This document shows positions 1-12,106 of a DNA stretch of 64,000 nucleotides, piece by piece. Location of the stretch: contig RDEW01000048.1 in the NCBI GenBank assembly GCA_011109175.1, positions 271,445-335,444 of the forward strand, given 5' to 3'. Every line of letters starts with the position of its first letter. Position 1 is the first letter of the stretch. The DNA comes from Dicyema japonicum. Taxonomy: Eukaryota > Dicyemida > Rhombozoa > Dicyemidae. Under the pieces are notes generated by a model, which was given only the letters and a program-made list of their open reading frames with translations, did not search any database and was not told where the DNA came from. Position numbers and translations under genes: made by a program.

Positions 1-744
1 TGACCTCGTCCTCAAAACTTTCAATATTTTGGAGCTTCATTGTGAGGAAACTGTACCTTTTGAGCAGCAGCCTTCTTCTGATCCTCCAAGGATCTGCTTT
101 TGCTAAGCCAACTCACAAGACTTTCATCATCCACGTTTCCCAGTGTTTGCACATGTCTGAAATAAGAATCAAGACCAACGAGTAGTTCATCTTCAGTCTA
201 TTTCTCTCCTTCAAAGTTTCCATCCTTTCCTTCATTTTCAAAGATCGTTGCGTGTCCCCGATGTTTATGGCGGGCTTGTGGATATCTTCTTCTATGGAGG
301 ACGCCGTGTTCAGAGGTGCCTTATCTATAATAAGCTCGGCCGAATACCGTCGGTAATATCCTCAGCAGTAATAGGCTTTAGCCCCGCCTCGATGCGATAT
401 TTACTAGAAATAAGTAAAAGTCTCATTAAATCCAAGTTGAAAGGAATTGTAAAAATTCTTACTTCACTTCTTCTAGCATTTGGTCCTGGGTCTGTTCCTT
501 GGGTTTCTCCTCGACTAAAAATCGGTCATGTCGCCACTTTTTACCTTTTTCTTTTGTTCGTTCGACTTTCTTATATTTATCATCGTGTTTTTCTCGTTTA
601 GGCCTTTCTCGATCCTTGTCACGATCACGTGAATGAGATCGCTTTCTATTTTATTGGTTGATAATATTGTAAACCTTTTGTGACTTTATCAGTCCTTTTA
701 TCGTATTTGTCGTGCCTAGATCTATGCTCACTATTGCGAACCAT
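1..744 (-). CDS. SART1: SART1-like tri-snRNP splicing factor, N-terminal part (runs off left edge)
   Basis: The product resembles SART1/Snu66, a component of the U4/U6.U5 tri-snRNP needed for spliceosome activation in the nucleus. The probable start (744-742) opens MVRNSEHRSRHDKYDK. A basic RS/RD-rich stretch follows (SRDRDKDRERPKREKHDD), corresponding to the KREK-DD region of human SART1. Next come KYRIEAGLKPITAEDI (the LGLKPLEV region) and LGNVDDESLVSWLSKSRSL, which matches the conserved LGEDDPWLDDTAAWIERSR segment. Three introns of 23, 23 and 22 nt restore the frame over the last 330 bases. The first exon joints (about 370-700) do not close cleanly: a 29-nt GT-AG intron leaves the phase off by one, and the joint before KYRIEAG lacks a clear donor. 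The C-terminal part lies outside the window. Family assignment is fairly firm; the 5' exon structure is not. Confidence 0.65.
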
Positions 745-860
745 GAGAAACAATTTGACTTAAATAATTTTCAAATTTACTTAAAATATATTTTAAAAAT
801 AAAAAAAATAAATTTTATATCTTTTTGTATGATTTACAAATATTTTTATTTGCAAAATAC

Positions 861-1143
861 GAGCCTCTTAGCTAAAGTGACTTATGTTACGGGTTCGATT
901 CTCGCTGCTGTTCACCTGGTGGAAAGTTCCACGCATCTACGATGCCAAAAGGGTTTGACGAGTGACGCCGTCATCAGTGAATACTCACTGCGGAACTGGA
1001 TTGAAAGGACACTCACACAAGAAAAAGAAGTGAAGATCATTCTTTGGTTCTACGATTAGTTAAATTAACTGTTCTTAATGTGTGTTTCCTGCCTATGCGG
1101 AGCTATAAATACTATGGCTCTCGTGAAAAGGCTTTATTATTAT
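861..1143 (+). mobile_element. tRNA-derived SINE, copy A
   Basis: The 5' end is tRNA-like, with an A-box-like stretch (tagctaaagtgac) and a good B box (gggttcgattctcgc). The body is shared with the copies at 4100, 23786 and 53392. The 3' end is the LINE-like tail (gcggagctataaatactatgg ... gtgaaaaggctttatta). It lies just upstream of the SART1-like gene start. No target-site duplication was found by eye. Confidence 0.8.
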
Positions 1144-2959
1144 GACACATATAACTGGACTACGGAAAACAACCACCAACTACCACATTTTCGGCAAGTA
1201 TCAACATAATCAAAATGAATAATATATTCAGCCTTTACTAATTCACATTTTACTGCAACACTCAAATGTCCCCCTCAAAATAGTTGTTCCTAAGGAATAT
1301 TAAAGTGTGATCTCTCCGGCTTACGTTGTCGACATCACCAATTTCTTTGTAAAAGGAAAAGTGATGAATCTCTATGTTTGCTTGACTACCAATAGATAGT
1401 CATGTAGGATCCTTGTTTTTGGACGACTTCCACCCAACGTTGATAGAAGCAAAGTTTCTTCATTGCGGGAAGTTTTTGTCTCTTTGGTGCACCTCCGTTG
1501 TGGTCACCATACGGATTTATTCGTATTTGAACATAATCAGACAATTGCCTTCATCGTTTTCCTTTTTCTGCTTTCTATTCGACCGAAGAAGGACTACCTT
1601 TTTTCTTGTATGAGTCCGCCGTCGAGTTCTGCGTCGCATCAAATATATCTGACAAATTCCTAAAGCGTCCGCTCTTGGTTGTGAATTTCCTGTTCGCCAC
1701 CGGTTCCCTTTATCAGAAGGGACCGCGGATAAATAAAAATGCGTACTGTATGTTTCTCTTCTCTCGTCACTTAGCCATTAACCATTAACGACTTTTTACC
1801 AAAGGAATGCAAGAACGTATTTTTGGGCTTCTTGTAACACAAGTCCTGCCACAGCATTGACTCCCCTCCTGTGACCTCAGATCCCTCTTATGATTCATTT
1901 CATGATTGGATCTCTTCAGAAAGTTTACCATCCTTTTTTCTGTTACTTCTCTGATCTACATTAATGCATTATCTTCACCCTCATATAAAGTCCCGTCGAA
2001 CCATTTATGTAAGGCAATCTCAATCCCTGCTCCCTTGACTTTTAAGAATCGTAATAACACGCTCTTGTATGATCACTTCCATATGAAGAAATGGAATGAA
2101 CGCACGCGAAAAAAACTAAATCCTTTACCTTCATTTCACATTGTTAGAAAAAACATCGGGAAGAAAATTTCATCCACTTTTATACTCTGTCTTCACGTTT
2201 TCTCGTTTATTTCTTTCTAAATGATTATCACAACCACGTGAACAGACCCTCCCAACTACCGGTCGTCACTATGGCCTTGATTGCAATCTATCGCACACTT
2301 ATATCTCGGGTGTGATCTATCTCAGATAGAATGGGAGCTTGGAAGAGGATGTGTAGTGGATACTCAACGTGGCGCAAGAAAACAATTACTTTATGTTGGT
2401 CTTCTGTGTATCTATTTGGGCACATTTCTTTTACTAATGTGTCCGGATCCTAAATAGTGTAAAAATAATTCTTATGATATAACATGCGGGTTAGAGACCA
2501 TAAGGGAGAGGTCCCCAAGTTAAGAGGTCAAAATTTTGAGTTAATAATAAGGACAGTCGGTATATTAATCATTGTCGTATGTCATAAGAACCCAGGGCGT
2601 TGATATTATCCGGGTTGATAAGACAAATTTATCACTTGAAAACAAAAATATTTTAAAAAATTTAAAATATAAAAGAAAGTATTAAACTATGTGTTAATTA
2701 CAAATAACTCAAATATCGATTATTCAAAGGTTTTTACATACTTTTTTAGACAAGATTTAGAGCAGAGTTTCCCGAAGTGAGCGATAAGAAATCCAAAAGG
2801 GGCGTTTATGAGTAAATCGTTTATCGGGGGCGATTTTAATTTCAAGTGGGCGATAATAAATTATTCGTAAAATTTATGTCATACATCTAATTAATTTAAT
2901 AGAATTTCAGTATGGTGAACCTGAAATTTTAAATTGACACTAGCATGTTTTGCGGTGTA
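1144..2959. other. Unclassified, probably decayed transposon DNA
   Basis: No host gene is supported here. The minus strand around 2280-2460 reads like the C-terminal end of a LINE (CPNRYTEDQHKVIVFLRH), but only in one short frame. At 2763-2860 a cagagtttccc... start with g-rich gggcgat repeats resembles a hAT terminus, with no partner seen. Short open frames at 1413-2220 show no motif. Confidence 0.3.
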
Positions 2960-4490
2960 CAGTAAAGTCTCTCGGATCCGCCAATTCTCGAATCCGCCGA
3001 TTATAACTAATAAATTCTATAATCCGACATTTTTTCTAACAAAATTTCTCGAATCCGCCAGATTTTTTTAATGAATCCGCCATGTCTCTTAATTTTAAAT
3101 AATTTTTAAAATAATTTGATAAATAATTAATTAACTTATTAACACTTTGTCATTGTTTATTGTTGTTTTCATGAAACGTAACCGTTAACGATTAAAAAAC
3201 AAACAAAAAATTGCCATTTTAAAGTTTATTGAATCGAATATTGAATTACCTTCGATAAAAATTTCAAAAATTTTTTTCCAAAAAATATAACGCACCTATT
3301 TCTTGTAGATCACTTGATGATCTGTGAAGTTAAAAGAGGATAAAATAATTTGAATAACTTACGATCTGACATTTCTCGCAAAGAATATTTAAAGTTTATT
3401 GTAATCGATTATGACACGATTTATTGGGTTAATTCAATGTATGTTAAATTTATTACTGAGAAATCCAAAACATTTGCATCGAAACGAAGGATTACTGATT
3501 TCATAGGAAGCAAGGGGTGGCTTGTTAAATTTAAAAAGAGGAATGGTTTGAAGTTACGAAATATGCATGGAAAATCTGCAACTTTAAATTTTGACCCTAA
3601 TGTGGTATCAGATTTTATTAAATTAATCAAAAATAAAATCAATCTCTACGGAGCTTAAAATGTTTATAATGTCGACTAAACTGATTTATTTTACAAAATG
3701 ATACCGTCCAAAAGTGTTTGTAAAAACCTTAAATCAGGTGATAAGGTATCGAAAAACAGAGTTTCAGTCATGTTATGTACAAATGTGGACGGTACAGATA
3801 AACGAACACCCTAACTAATTAGGATGTTTAAAATCCTAGATGTTTCAAAAATTTTGATATTAAAAAAATATGTCACATATTCTTATTCTTTAAAGCATGG
3901 ATGGATATCCGAATTTTAATCAATTTCTTTTGAAATGGGAAATAGAATTTGATTTTAATGATTGAAGAACTTGAATGATTTGGAGAAAATAGAACAAGAA
4001 ATTGATAGTGAAGAACCCCTTGAAGATAGTCAGAAAGGTGTAATTATTAGCGAGGCTTTTCTAGCCTTAAATAACTTAAAAGAATTCTATAATCAAGAAG
4101 ACTTAGTGGTTAGGTGTCGGGCTTAAGTGGCTTAGGCTACGGGTTCGAATCTCGTAGCTGTTCACCTGGTGGAAGGTTCCACACATCTACGATGCAGAAA
4201 GGGTTTGACGAGTGACGCCGTCATCAGTGAATACTCACTGCGGAACTGGATTGTCTAGAAAGGACACTCACACAAGAAAAAGAAGTGAAGATCATTCTTT
4301 GGTTCTACGATTAGTTAAAATTAACTGTTCTTTACTTAAATAAAGTGTGTGTCCTGCCTATGCGGAGCTATAAATACTATGGCTCTCGTAAAAAGGCTTT
4401 TAAAAAAATCAAGAATTCTTTAATGTCGAAATTTGAGTCTATTGAAAAGCTTATTTTCACATTCTTGTTCACTATTTTCTGAATCTTCTA
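2960..4490 (+). mobile_element. Pogo/Tigger-like DNA transposon, decayed, interrupted by a SINE
   Basis: A TA dinucleotide (2958-2959) is followed by a terminal repeat starting cagtaaagtctctcggatcc. The transposase reads on the plus strand in pieces. An N-terminal helix-turn-helix part (KQKIAILKFIESN, about 3210) is followed by a CENP-B-type DNA-binding part (ITDFIGSKGWLVKFKKRNGL, 3500-3550). Then comes a DDE-domain part (DGTDKRTP, about 3790), and finally an acidic C-terminal part (about 3960-4450). Stops and shifts are frequent. A SINE inserted at 4100-4406 splits the C-terminal part. The downstream terminal repeat was not found, so the right end is approximate. Confidence 0.7.
4100..4406 (+). 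mobile_element. tRNA-derived SINE, copy B (longest copy, 9-bp target-site duplication)
   Basis: The element is flanked by the direct repeat AATCAAGAA at 4091-4099 and 4407-4415. It begins with a tRNA-like head containing an A-box-like tagtggttaggtg and a B box ggttcgaatctcg. About 170 bp of SINE body follows, then the LINE-like tail (gcctatgcggagctataaat ... aaaaaggctttta). It interrupts the pogo-like transposase between LNNLKEFYNQED and KNSLMSKFESIE. This is the best copy for defining the family. Confidence 0.9.
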
Positions 4491-4543
4491 AAGAATTTTA
4501 ATTAAACATTTCTTGCTACGTATTTAATGTTTATAAAATGCTA

Positions 4544-4905
4544 ATTCAAACATCCATGCCTATAGCAAGATAGTGTGAATTTAATCTACGAGATGAACCT
4601 AAGACCAATAATATTTTATTACTCTATGTGCTGATTAGTATTACTATTTGAATTCGAATGTTTATTTTAATTTAATAGTGACTATAGACCAATATTATAT
4701 AACAACATGGATTCAAACTACCATGTCTATACCAAGATATTATAAATTTAATATACGAGATGAAGCATAGACCAATAATATTTTATATGTGCTGATTAGT
4801 ATAACGATTTGAATTCGAATGAATATTTAAAATTAATAGTGACTATTTCCAATATGATATAACCACATGGATTCAAACGACCATGCCAATACTAAGATAT
4901 GGATT
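4544..4905. repeat. Tandem repeat, unit about 160-167 bp, 2.2 copies
   Basis: Units begin with attcaaac at 4544, 4711 and 4871. Shared landmarks include ccatg.ctata..aagatat, acgagatgaa, accaataatatttta and gtgctgattagta. The third copy is only its first ~35 bp. AT-rich, with no coding potential. Confidence 0.8.
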
Positions 4906-5273
4906 TAAATATTCAAAAAAAACTCATTCTTCCATTCAATAGTAAAAATTAGTATATTCGAGTTGATGCTTTATTCTTGACTGATGTTAAACTACAGCAT
5001 AACATGCCGACATTTTTGTTTTATATAAACGGACAAATTAGATTAATCCAATATAGAATGGAATCAATTTTCGGGAGATTATTATTATTGAACCAGAAAA
5101 CCACCGTCATATCCAACATAAACAAAATTCAGTTGATCCCGGCCTCCACAACATTCTTCGAATCATTTCTCGGTATTTTGATAATCGTAGTGTACACATT
5201 TTTCAATTTGTTATATATTGATGTAGTGTTCTTTGACATAACAACCAAACACGTTTTATATCAATGATTGTCG

Positions 5274-5760
5274 TTACAAAATTTTAGCATTTATTGATAG
5301 ACCTAGGAAGGATAATCTTCTTGGATTGGAAAGAGTAGTGGGTTCTCTTTGATTGTGATTTAGAGTCCACAACCTGCGCCACCAGAAAATCTGAAGGAAG
5401 GGTATGTCCAATACTTTCAAATAGTTGATAATTGCTCTATTCCTCAATTTATAAAGTGGAATATATGCGGATACAAATGCGTCTGCTGCAAATTTTTTGA
5501 ACAAATCATTTTGAACAATATTCAATTGTTTATTTGTGGATATATTTATTCGTGAAGAGTGCTTTTATGCTTCCCTTTGTTTGTTGACAAAAAATTGTTT
5601 TTTGCAAGTTAAGGGTAATTCACATAATTTACAAAAAAGCATTCCATTCGGTGTAATTGAATACTCTTTGGGATATTTGTCACAAATATTCGTCGCCTCA
5701 CAGGTGAGATCTGTTTTTACAAGAATTGACCTACGCTGAAAACTCCATCTTTCGGATTTG
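5274..5760 (-). pseudogene. BED/CGGBP1-like (hAT-type) transposase remnant
   Basis: On the minus strand a zinc-finger-like stretch with C-x2-C (MLFCKLCELPLTCKKQFF) is followed by FAADAFVSAYIPLYKLRN and INYLKVLDIPF. This layout resembles CGGBP1 and related hAT-derived proteins (AN-IP--K----FRNFL). A frameshift or short gap separates the two parts near 5540. Nothing recognisable continues below 5274; 4910-5273 is otherwise unassigned. Confidence 0.45.
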
Positions 5761-5897
5761 AACGCACTACCTTCAGATCCGATGTCATCAGACGTTACAT
5801 TCAGCTAGAAGACGGTTTTGAATGTGGCATAACTAGGAATTGTAATTTTACACGTGTTTAATATTTTATTTTTATTAAAATTAAGCCTTAACTGATA

Positions 5898-7133
5898 CAA
5901 TAAACTCTCTCAAATTTGCCATTTTTGGTTCCAGCGAAATTGTGGCAAATTTGAGAATTGGCAGATTTCAGAATAAAATTTTATTTGAATTTTTAATTAA
6001 TTTATTAAAGGATAATTAAACTTTTTAAAATTAATAAATTTATTTTTAATGAAAACAATATTTTTAACCAAGGAAACAAAAATTAATTAAATTTTAATAA
6101 AGTAATACTCAATTCCCAATTGCCTCTTATTAGAATTTGTAATATTTTCTTTATATCTTCTTATAGAAGTAATGAATTCTGCATCATTGACATTTTCAAT
6201 GTTTTCTAGAAGATAATTTTTAATCTCTCTTAATTTTAAAAGCATTTCAGCCTTGTTTAATGACCCATGTACTTCTACACTACCGGATTCTTCTTGTTCC
6301 TCAATAGCAATTAATTTCTCTTCATCATCAATTGCATCCTTTTCACTGTAATCAATTGAAATAAATTCTTCTAATTTAATAGGATCATAAATATCTGTTC
6401 TGGATACGATTTCATCGGTTAAATTTATGTTGGTAAGTTCTGATTCGCATTCTGTACGTTCTAGACGTTTAAAACAGTTTGAAATTGTTTGGAATTTCAC
6501 ATCTTCCCATGCCATTTTTACAAACAATACAGTATCCCTGAGATTTAACTTCTTATATGATTCATATACTGAGTTCTCGCATTCCAATATATCCGTTAAA
6601 TGTAGTAATTTGTGCCTTGTAAAATGAACTTTGATGATTTTCAGATCCATAGGTCGAAAAATTCTGCCTTGTGTAATATTGAGAATCGTTCAATAAAGCA
6701 CCTTAAATGTTAGAGTAAATAGTGTACCTTTTGATTCCATTGAATCCATCCAATCTACTAGATTTTCATCAAGCTCCGGGTTTTTAATATTTACAAGTTT
6801 TTAGTTTAAAATTTTTGTTCTTAAACTGAAAAAAAACGATTCTGCATTCATTAATATTACATTGACTGTCTTTTTTGAGATTCTCATTTTAAAAATAGAA
6901 GAAAATCTGTTGCATTTCGTCTGACATGAAGCTGATTTATTGGTTTCTTTATACCAAAAATTTCTACTTTTTGAGCAATTGAAAGTCGGGGGTAGCCTCC
7001 AACAGGAACATTCCGACCCATGCTTACTTTAAAATATTTAAATTTTTAAAAATGTTGGCAAATTTCAGAATTGGCAAATATCATTGAAAAATAGAAAAAA
7101 TCGATAAAATGGCAAATTTAAGAGTGTTTACTG
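5898..7133 (-). mobile_element. Pogo/Tigger-like deletion derivative with both terminal repeats
   Basis: Flanked by TA at 5896-5897 and 7134-7135. The terminal repeats match over about 30 bp (caataaactctctcaaattt at the left; cagtaaacactcttaaattt when the right end is read inward). Inside, on the minus strand, are a transposase N-terminus (RLSIAQKVEIFG, then PELDENLVDWMDSMESKG) and a 187-codon C-terminal part (6650-6087, MDLKIIKVHFTRHKLLHL onward, acidic tail). The DDE core between them is missing, so this 1.24-kb copy is non-autonomous. Confidence 0.8.
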
Positions 7134-7135
7134 TA

Positions 7136-7509
7136 CGTGATACATCGCCTAAAAACTGAAATTACTAAACAGCCTTTACTAATTTTGTTTTTATTTACAA
7201 TATCTCGTTCAGTAAGATGTTCATTTTCACTTATTTCCTTACCAATTTTAATCCTTAACTCAAGACTAAGCTTACGAGCCATAACCACAAGAAAGCAAAA
7301 ATTACACGAAACTTCAAAATAAAATTTTATATAATTAATTTTAATATTAATAGCAAATATTTATATAAATTAAAAATCCAGTGTCCCACTTAGAGGTTCC
7401 GATAATTTCCAAATTTGGAAAATACCGCATAAAAATTATGCCATTTTTAAACTACCCCAAAAACAGAGGTTTCCCCAAGTCAAAGGTCTGCCCCAATTGG
7501 GGATCATAC
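7136..7509. other. Unassigned AT-rich spacer
   Basis: No gene or recognisable transposon domain. The stretch 7380-7505 has g/c-richer blocks (gaggtttccccaagtc, ccccaattgggg) that may be transposon debris, but no terminal repeat pair was found. Confidence 0.3.
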
Positions 7510-8285
7510 TGTATGAATGCGTTTCTCTCTTGTTCTACAACAACCAGATTTTCAATATGGTTTCAAGACAGATCGTTCTACAACGACTCATTTGGGTTCT
7601 ATCTCCCAGTTTATTACTGACGGCTTCAATATGAGAACACACTTACGGACGGCCTTAATATCCATCGATATACAGAAGGCCTTTGATTCTGTTCGGAGGA
7701 AACTTCTAACCCTAAAGTTATTTAATTCGAACTTACATCCGAACATCAAGCTATAGTTTGAAAATTTTTTAACTGGGCTACGTGGAAAGGTCCAGATTGA
7801 CATAACCACTTCAAAACCAAGACTGTTGTAGCAATAGTTCAGTCACACCTAAACCGAGTATCTGACTGGCTATCTGCAAATAATGTTATGTGTGTCAACA
7901 TCTAAATTCCAGTTCACCATTTTCACTACTGATAGAAGATTTAAGGATGGATTCGAACTGTTTTTGGAGATACTTCTATTACTTCTACGCGGACTCAGAA
8001 TTCCTTGGGGTAGTTTTTGACTTTTTGATGATTTTCTCGAGTCACGTGGAGGAGGTGCTTGTCAAAGGTCTCAGAAAATGGAACATTTTAAAAGCGATCA
8101 TAAAGAACAGCCCCTTCCCCCTGCTGCTTGCGTCAACAAGGTCTACCAACAAGCGACTGTTCCTACAATTGAATATGCTTGCTCCGCCTGTATATTCGCC
8201 ATTCCCTTTTCGAGAATTGATCGTTTCAACTCTCTCAGGCGGAAAATTTTGCACCACACTGACATCTTCATTGGCGGTCTCGTTT
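7510..8285 (+). mobile_element. LINE reverse-transcriptase fragment, jockey/CR1-like
   Basis: The plus strand encodes RT motifs in broken frames: FQYGFKTDRSTTTHLGS and IDIQKAFDSVRRKLL (RT fingers/palm). After a deletion comes the C-terminal thumb (VPTIEYACSACIFAIPFSR). The YADD core is missing. The copy ends where the 3' tail of the opposite-strand LINE (8286-11110) begins and has no tail of its own, so the neighbour probably inserted into it. Confidence 0.8.
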
Positions 8286-11110
8286 CCCCCAGGATCACTG
8301 GGTCAAAGAGAAAGAAATAAAAGTTCTCATCTAACTAAGTGATCCCAGACCGACAAAGGTGAGGACGAGTCCAGAAAGGTCGAGAATCCTGAACAGCTCT
8401 TCTCATTGGACATGGCATCGGCTCAAAATTTCTGTATGATTGTAGATAATTCGATAGTATTTGGAATAAAGGGCAGCTCGGTAGAATAGCCTCCTTTAAT
8501 AGTTTCCGTTGTAGTTCGATTAAAAAGTTTTCAATGGTTGGATATTGTGTTCTGGTCCAATTAACTATATTGCAGTCTTCTCGGTTGTGGATAATTTCAA
8601 TGAGGAAGATCGTGACATTTTCATTGCCCATGAAGGACTTGCATACGTCATCGTTGGTCGGATAAATTGTTTGTAAATCGTGGCAAAGACACCAGTTTGG
8701 TCTCTAAGTGTTTTTGAGAGCACTTTTAAAATTCTCATTTTTTTCAGAGAAGTTACTTTGTTTTCAACATGCCGGATATAGGTGAGTCCCTGATCAAAGG
8801 TTACTCCAGAATCTTCGATGTTTTGTTAATAGAGATAGCTTCGTTTTTCATAAAGACTTTTGGTTCTATACAGAGCTGTCTTTTGTAGGTGGTAAACATT
8901 GTGACAAAGGACTTTGCTGCTGATGTGTCGAGTCTCCGCTTCGAGAGCCATAGTTCCAGGTTGTCGAGCATTTGTTGAGCCAACTGAGTCGCTGATTGAA
9001 TGCTTTTGTTCTTGGAAGCAAGAATGATATCGTCGGCATAGGAGAGGATTAAACAGTTTTCATTACAGGTTTGTGGCATGTCGTTTATGTAGAGATTGAA
9101 GAGTTGGGGTGATAGTGGGGAGCCGTGAGGGACTCCATTTGGGGAATAGCGAGATCTTGATTTGATGTTGTTGCAGAGTACTTGTGCTCGTCTTCCATTT
9201 AGGAAGTTTCCAAGCCAAAGTTTCAGGTTCGGATGGATGTTGGTTTCGTATATTTTCTTTGTTAGGAGTTTCCTAGGGACTGTGTCGAACGCTTTTGTGA
9301 TGTCCACGAATATAAGTACTGTCCTCTGATGGGGTTTTGGGGAGTTAAATCCTCCGCAATGAATTGTGTGAGGGTTGTAAGGTGTGTTGTTGTCGAATGG
9401 TTATCCCGGAATCCGTGCTGGGTCGGAGGTATTGCGATTGAGTCTTGTATTTTTTCCAAAACAAGCCTTTCAAGGATCCTTGAAACCGGACTTAGAATAG
9501 ATATTTGGCAGTAGGAAGATGGTTCATCTATTGGTTTGTTGGGTTTTCGGATATGTCTGATTAGAGACTTCTTCCATATTTCAGAGATTGTATTTGTGTT
9601 AATGGATAGGTTGAAGATATAGGCTAATAGTTCCAGGACTCGATGGCCTAGGTGCTTCAGTTCACATGTGGTTATTTGTCTGGTCCTTTGGCCTCTGAGT
9701 TGTAGGCCTTGGATATGGCTCTGCGAACATCCTGACTAGTAAATAGGATCCAGTCATCGGAGCGTTTCGGTTCAATCTTTTTCAGGAATACTTGGTGTTC
9801 TTTTGAAAACTTCCTGTAGGATATAGACGTGTAGTATTTTATCAGAGTGTCTGGTTTTATGTAGACTTCGACTTTTCTCTCTGGGGAGGATCTTTTGATG
9901 TTTTTGATCCACTTCCACACTCTCTGCATTGGGGGGTTTTTGTAGAGAGCTTTCGATAGTCTCGTCCATCTATTTGCATTTTCTGTCTTTATGTTGTTGT
10001 CGATCTCTCTGTTCAATTCTCGTATTTTCCTGATGTTCTCTTCTGTTGGCGATTTTACCATCTTTAGATTATTTCGTTCTCTGATCAGATGTTTCGTCGT
10101 TGTGTTAAAACGTTTTGATGACGTTGGTTGTCTCCCCATAGGAATGTACTTCTTTTTCGCATCGTTTATAATGGAGTTGAACCATTTCACTAATTGTTCG
10201 ACGGAGGGAAAAGTGGGGAAATTTAATAGTCCAATACAATTATCGACGTATTCCTTGAATCCTTTCCAATTCGCAAGGCTGTAGTTAGTTATTGTTGGGC
10301 ATTGTCCTTTTATCCGTGACCTTGTTTTGACCTCCAAAAATATTGGGTTGTGGTCACTCCTGGTGTCATACTTCACTGACCAGTCAATAAGTGGGGCCAA
10401 GGACGGTGATGACAATGAGATGTCGATAGAAGAAGGTTTATCATTACGTCGAGTAGGTGTTCTTGTATGAGATGCAGGATCGTTGAGTATACATAGGCTG
10501 TGGAGGTCCTCAATTATCATCTTCCCTCTTTTGTCGTAGGTTTGTCCTGTCAACCACAGTGGGTGCTTCGCATTGAAGTCACCACAGATAATCACATCCT
10601 TTAGTGATGCGAGAGGAGTGAGTCTGGGGGCACTGGACGAGCAGGAACTCAGCGGTGGGAGATATGCGTTGACAATTATTATTGATAGTCTTGGGAATCG
10701 TATTTTGATAATCAAAAGTTCGAGATTTCCATATCCTTTAAGCATAGTGTAAGCACTGTTGGTTAAGTCCTCAAACGGAATGCCGTTGCGGATAACTGTG
10801 AGAAGACACCCATCAAGTTTGCCAATTCTGTCACGGCGAATTACTGTGAATCCCGGAAATACTGGTGTTGAATTCTTTGGAGAAAGTTTAGACTCTTGAA
10901 TTAGCAACAGATCAATGTGATTTTCTTTCACAAATGTCCGAAGTTCGAGTATTTTGTTCTTGATTCTATTTATGTTTAGTTGGACTATTCTGGCTGAGGC
11001 CTTCCTTATTGGTCCACCCGTGAAGATAGGTTCTTTTATGGAAAGTGTGGTTCTTTTATTTCAAATGCCACCACGTCGTCGGCGAGCCACATGACATTTT
11101 TTAGTAATCG
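8286..11110 (-). mobile_element. Near-complete APE-type LINE (endonuclease plus reverse transcriptase)
   Basis: Minus strand. The endonuclease starts near 10990 (IVQLNINRIKNKILELR) and is open as far as 9672. It has intact catalytic-type motifs: IQESK, ICGDFNAKHPLW and RSDHNPI. The RT follows through about three frame breaks: GFRDNHSTTTHLT, DITKAFDTVPRKLL, GVPHGSPLSPQLF, and YADD in LSYADDIILASKNK. The 3' tail (gggatcacttagttag ... gtgatcctggggg, read inward from about 8346 to 8286) recurs at 31200-31290, which defines the family's end. This is one of the best-preserved LINEs here; clade (jockey/CR1/R1 side) not resolved. Confidence 0.88.
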
Positions 11111-11139
11111 TGGTCTCTGGTTTTTTTATTATTATTGTA

Positions 11140-11310
11140 TTATGGCATTTAACATTTAAGTCACCTCAGATAATTATTTTGTTAAGGAGTTTTTTAAGTT
11201 TTGGAGTGTGATTGTATTTTTCCAATAGGATATATAATCGTCTGGAGACATAAAGACGTACAATTCTCAGTGTAAGTTTACTCTGTTGGATATAGGGACT
11301 TTCACATAAT
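11140..11310 (-). mobile_element. LINE endonuclease fragment
   Basis: Minus-strand reading gives VRLYVSRRLYILLEKYNHT then LLNKIII*GDLNVKCHNT, the GDxN motif of APE endonucleases with one stop. It abuts the 5' end of the larger LINE but is a separate copy. Confidence 0.55.
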
Positions 11311-11426
11311 GTAGAAGTACTCCAAAATGCATAATAACCCTTTTAATAATATTAAATTCAAAATAATAATTATTGTTATAGAAACAACAATGTTATGTCA
11401 GATTGTTAAATGTGTTAATAAAATAG

Positions 11427-12106
11427 AATTCCACCAATAGCAGGAGCATTTCGTAAGAGGAAAGCAAAACCATCTCTATTTCGTTATTATTATGAAAGAG
11501 GAGATTTTCCAATTGCATTAGAACATGATGCTAAAGGGAATAAAATAGCATGGAAGGTTATCTTAATATATAAAGTAGGTGGAAATTGAAAAGCTTAACT
11601 ATCGCCACTATTTACCACTATTTTTCGATGGATTAAGTGAAACTGATCATCCTTACGAATTCTTTGCAAGACAAGGAGTTCATGATATGTTAGAACATGG
11701 ATCAGGACAAATAAGAGACATCGTCCCTCAACTTATTCTACCTATTAAAAGTTATATGTATATAATAATATAGATGCTCTTGAGACAAGAATACCACGTG
11801 TTATATGTACTACTCTTAAAGTAATACAACATTTGATTCTCTCTGATGATGTGGTTGGACAAGCACTCGTTCCCTACTACAGACAGATTCTCCCCATTCT
11901 CAATATATTTAAAAACTTTAATTGTTTGTTTTATTATAAATTAAGTGAACATTGGTGATGCTATTGATTATTCACAACAAAAAAAGGAGAATATTGGTGA
12001 TTTAATTAATGACACTTTGGAATTATTAGAACTTCATGGAGGAGAGGATGCTTTCATTAACATTAAGTATATGATACCTACTTATGAATCAGCTATTATT
12101 CATTAA
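11427..12106 (+). CDS. PACRG: PACRG-like axonemal inner-junction protein
   Basis: The product matches parkin co-regulated gene protein, a structural protein of the inner junction of ciliary doublet microtubules. The supported coding part starts [17 protein letters not shown] and continues [65 protein letters not shown] and [14 protein letters not shown]. It ends TYESAIIH with TAA. All of this is close to human PACRG. Introns are 22 nt (11557-11578), 23 nt and 22 nt. A further 22-nt GT-AG segment at 11405-11426 could join an upstream exon, but the ATG near 11390 is in the wrong phase, so the true start is unresolved. The frame is otherwise unbroken. Together with the SAXO gene at the right edge it indicates motile-cilium function. 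Confidence 0.93.

Noticed and set aside
1280-2230. C-terminal part of the SART1-like gene
   Set aside because: The gene runs leftwards on the minus strand, so its C-terminus must lie beyond base 1; the weak matches here are not convincing.
2763-2860. hAT-like terminal repeat (cagagtttccc, gggcgat)
   Set aside because: No matching inverted end or 8-bp duplication was found nearby; kept only as a remark in the spacer entry.
4141-4156. Free-standing tRNA gene at the B box of SINE copy B
   Set aside because: There is no acceptor or anticodon stem pairing across a tRNA-length unit; the box belongs to the SINE head, as at 900.
4544-4905. Centromeric satellite
   Set aside because: Only 2.2 copies of a ~160-bp unit; too few to support a satellite array.
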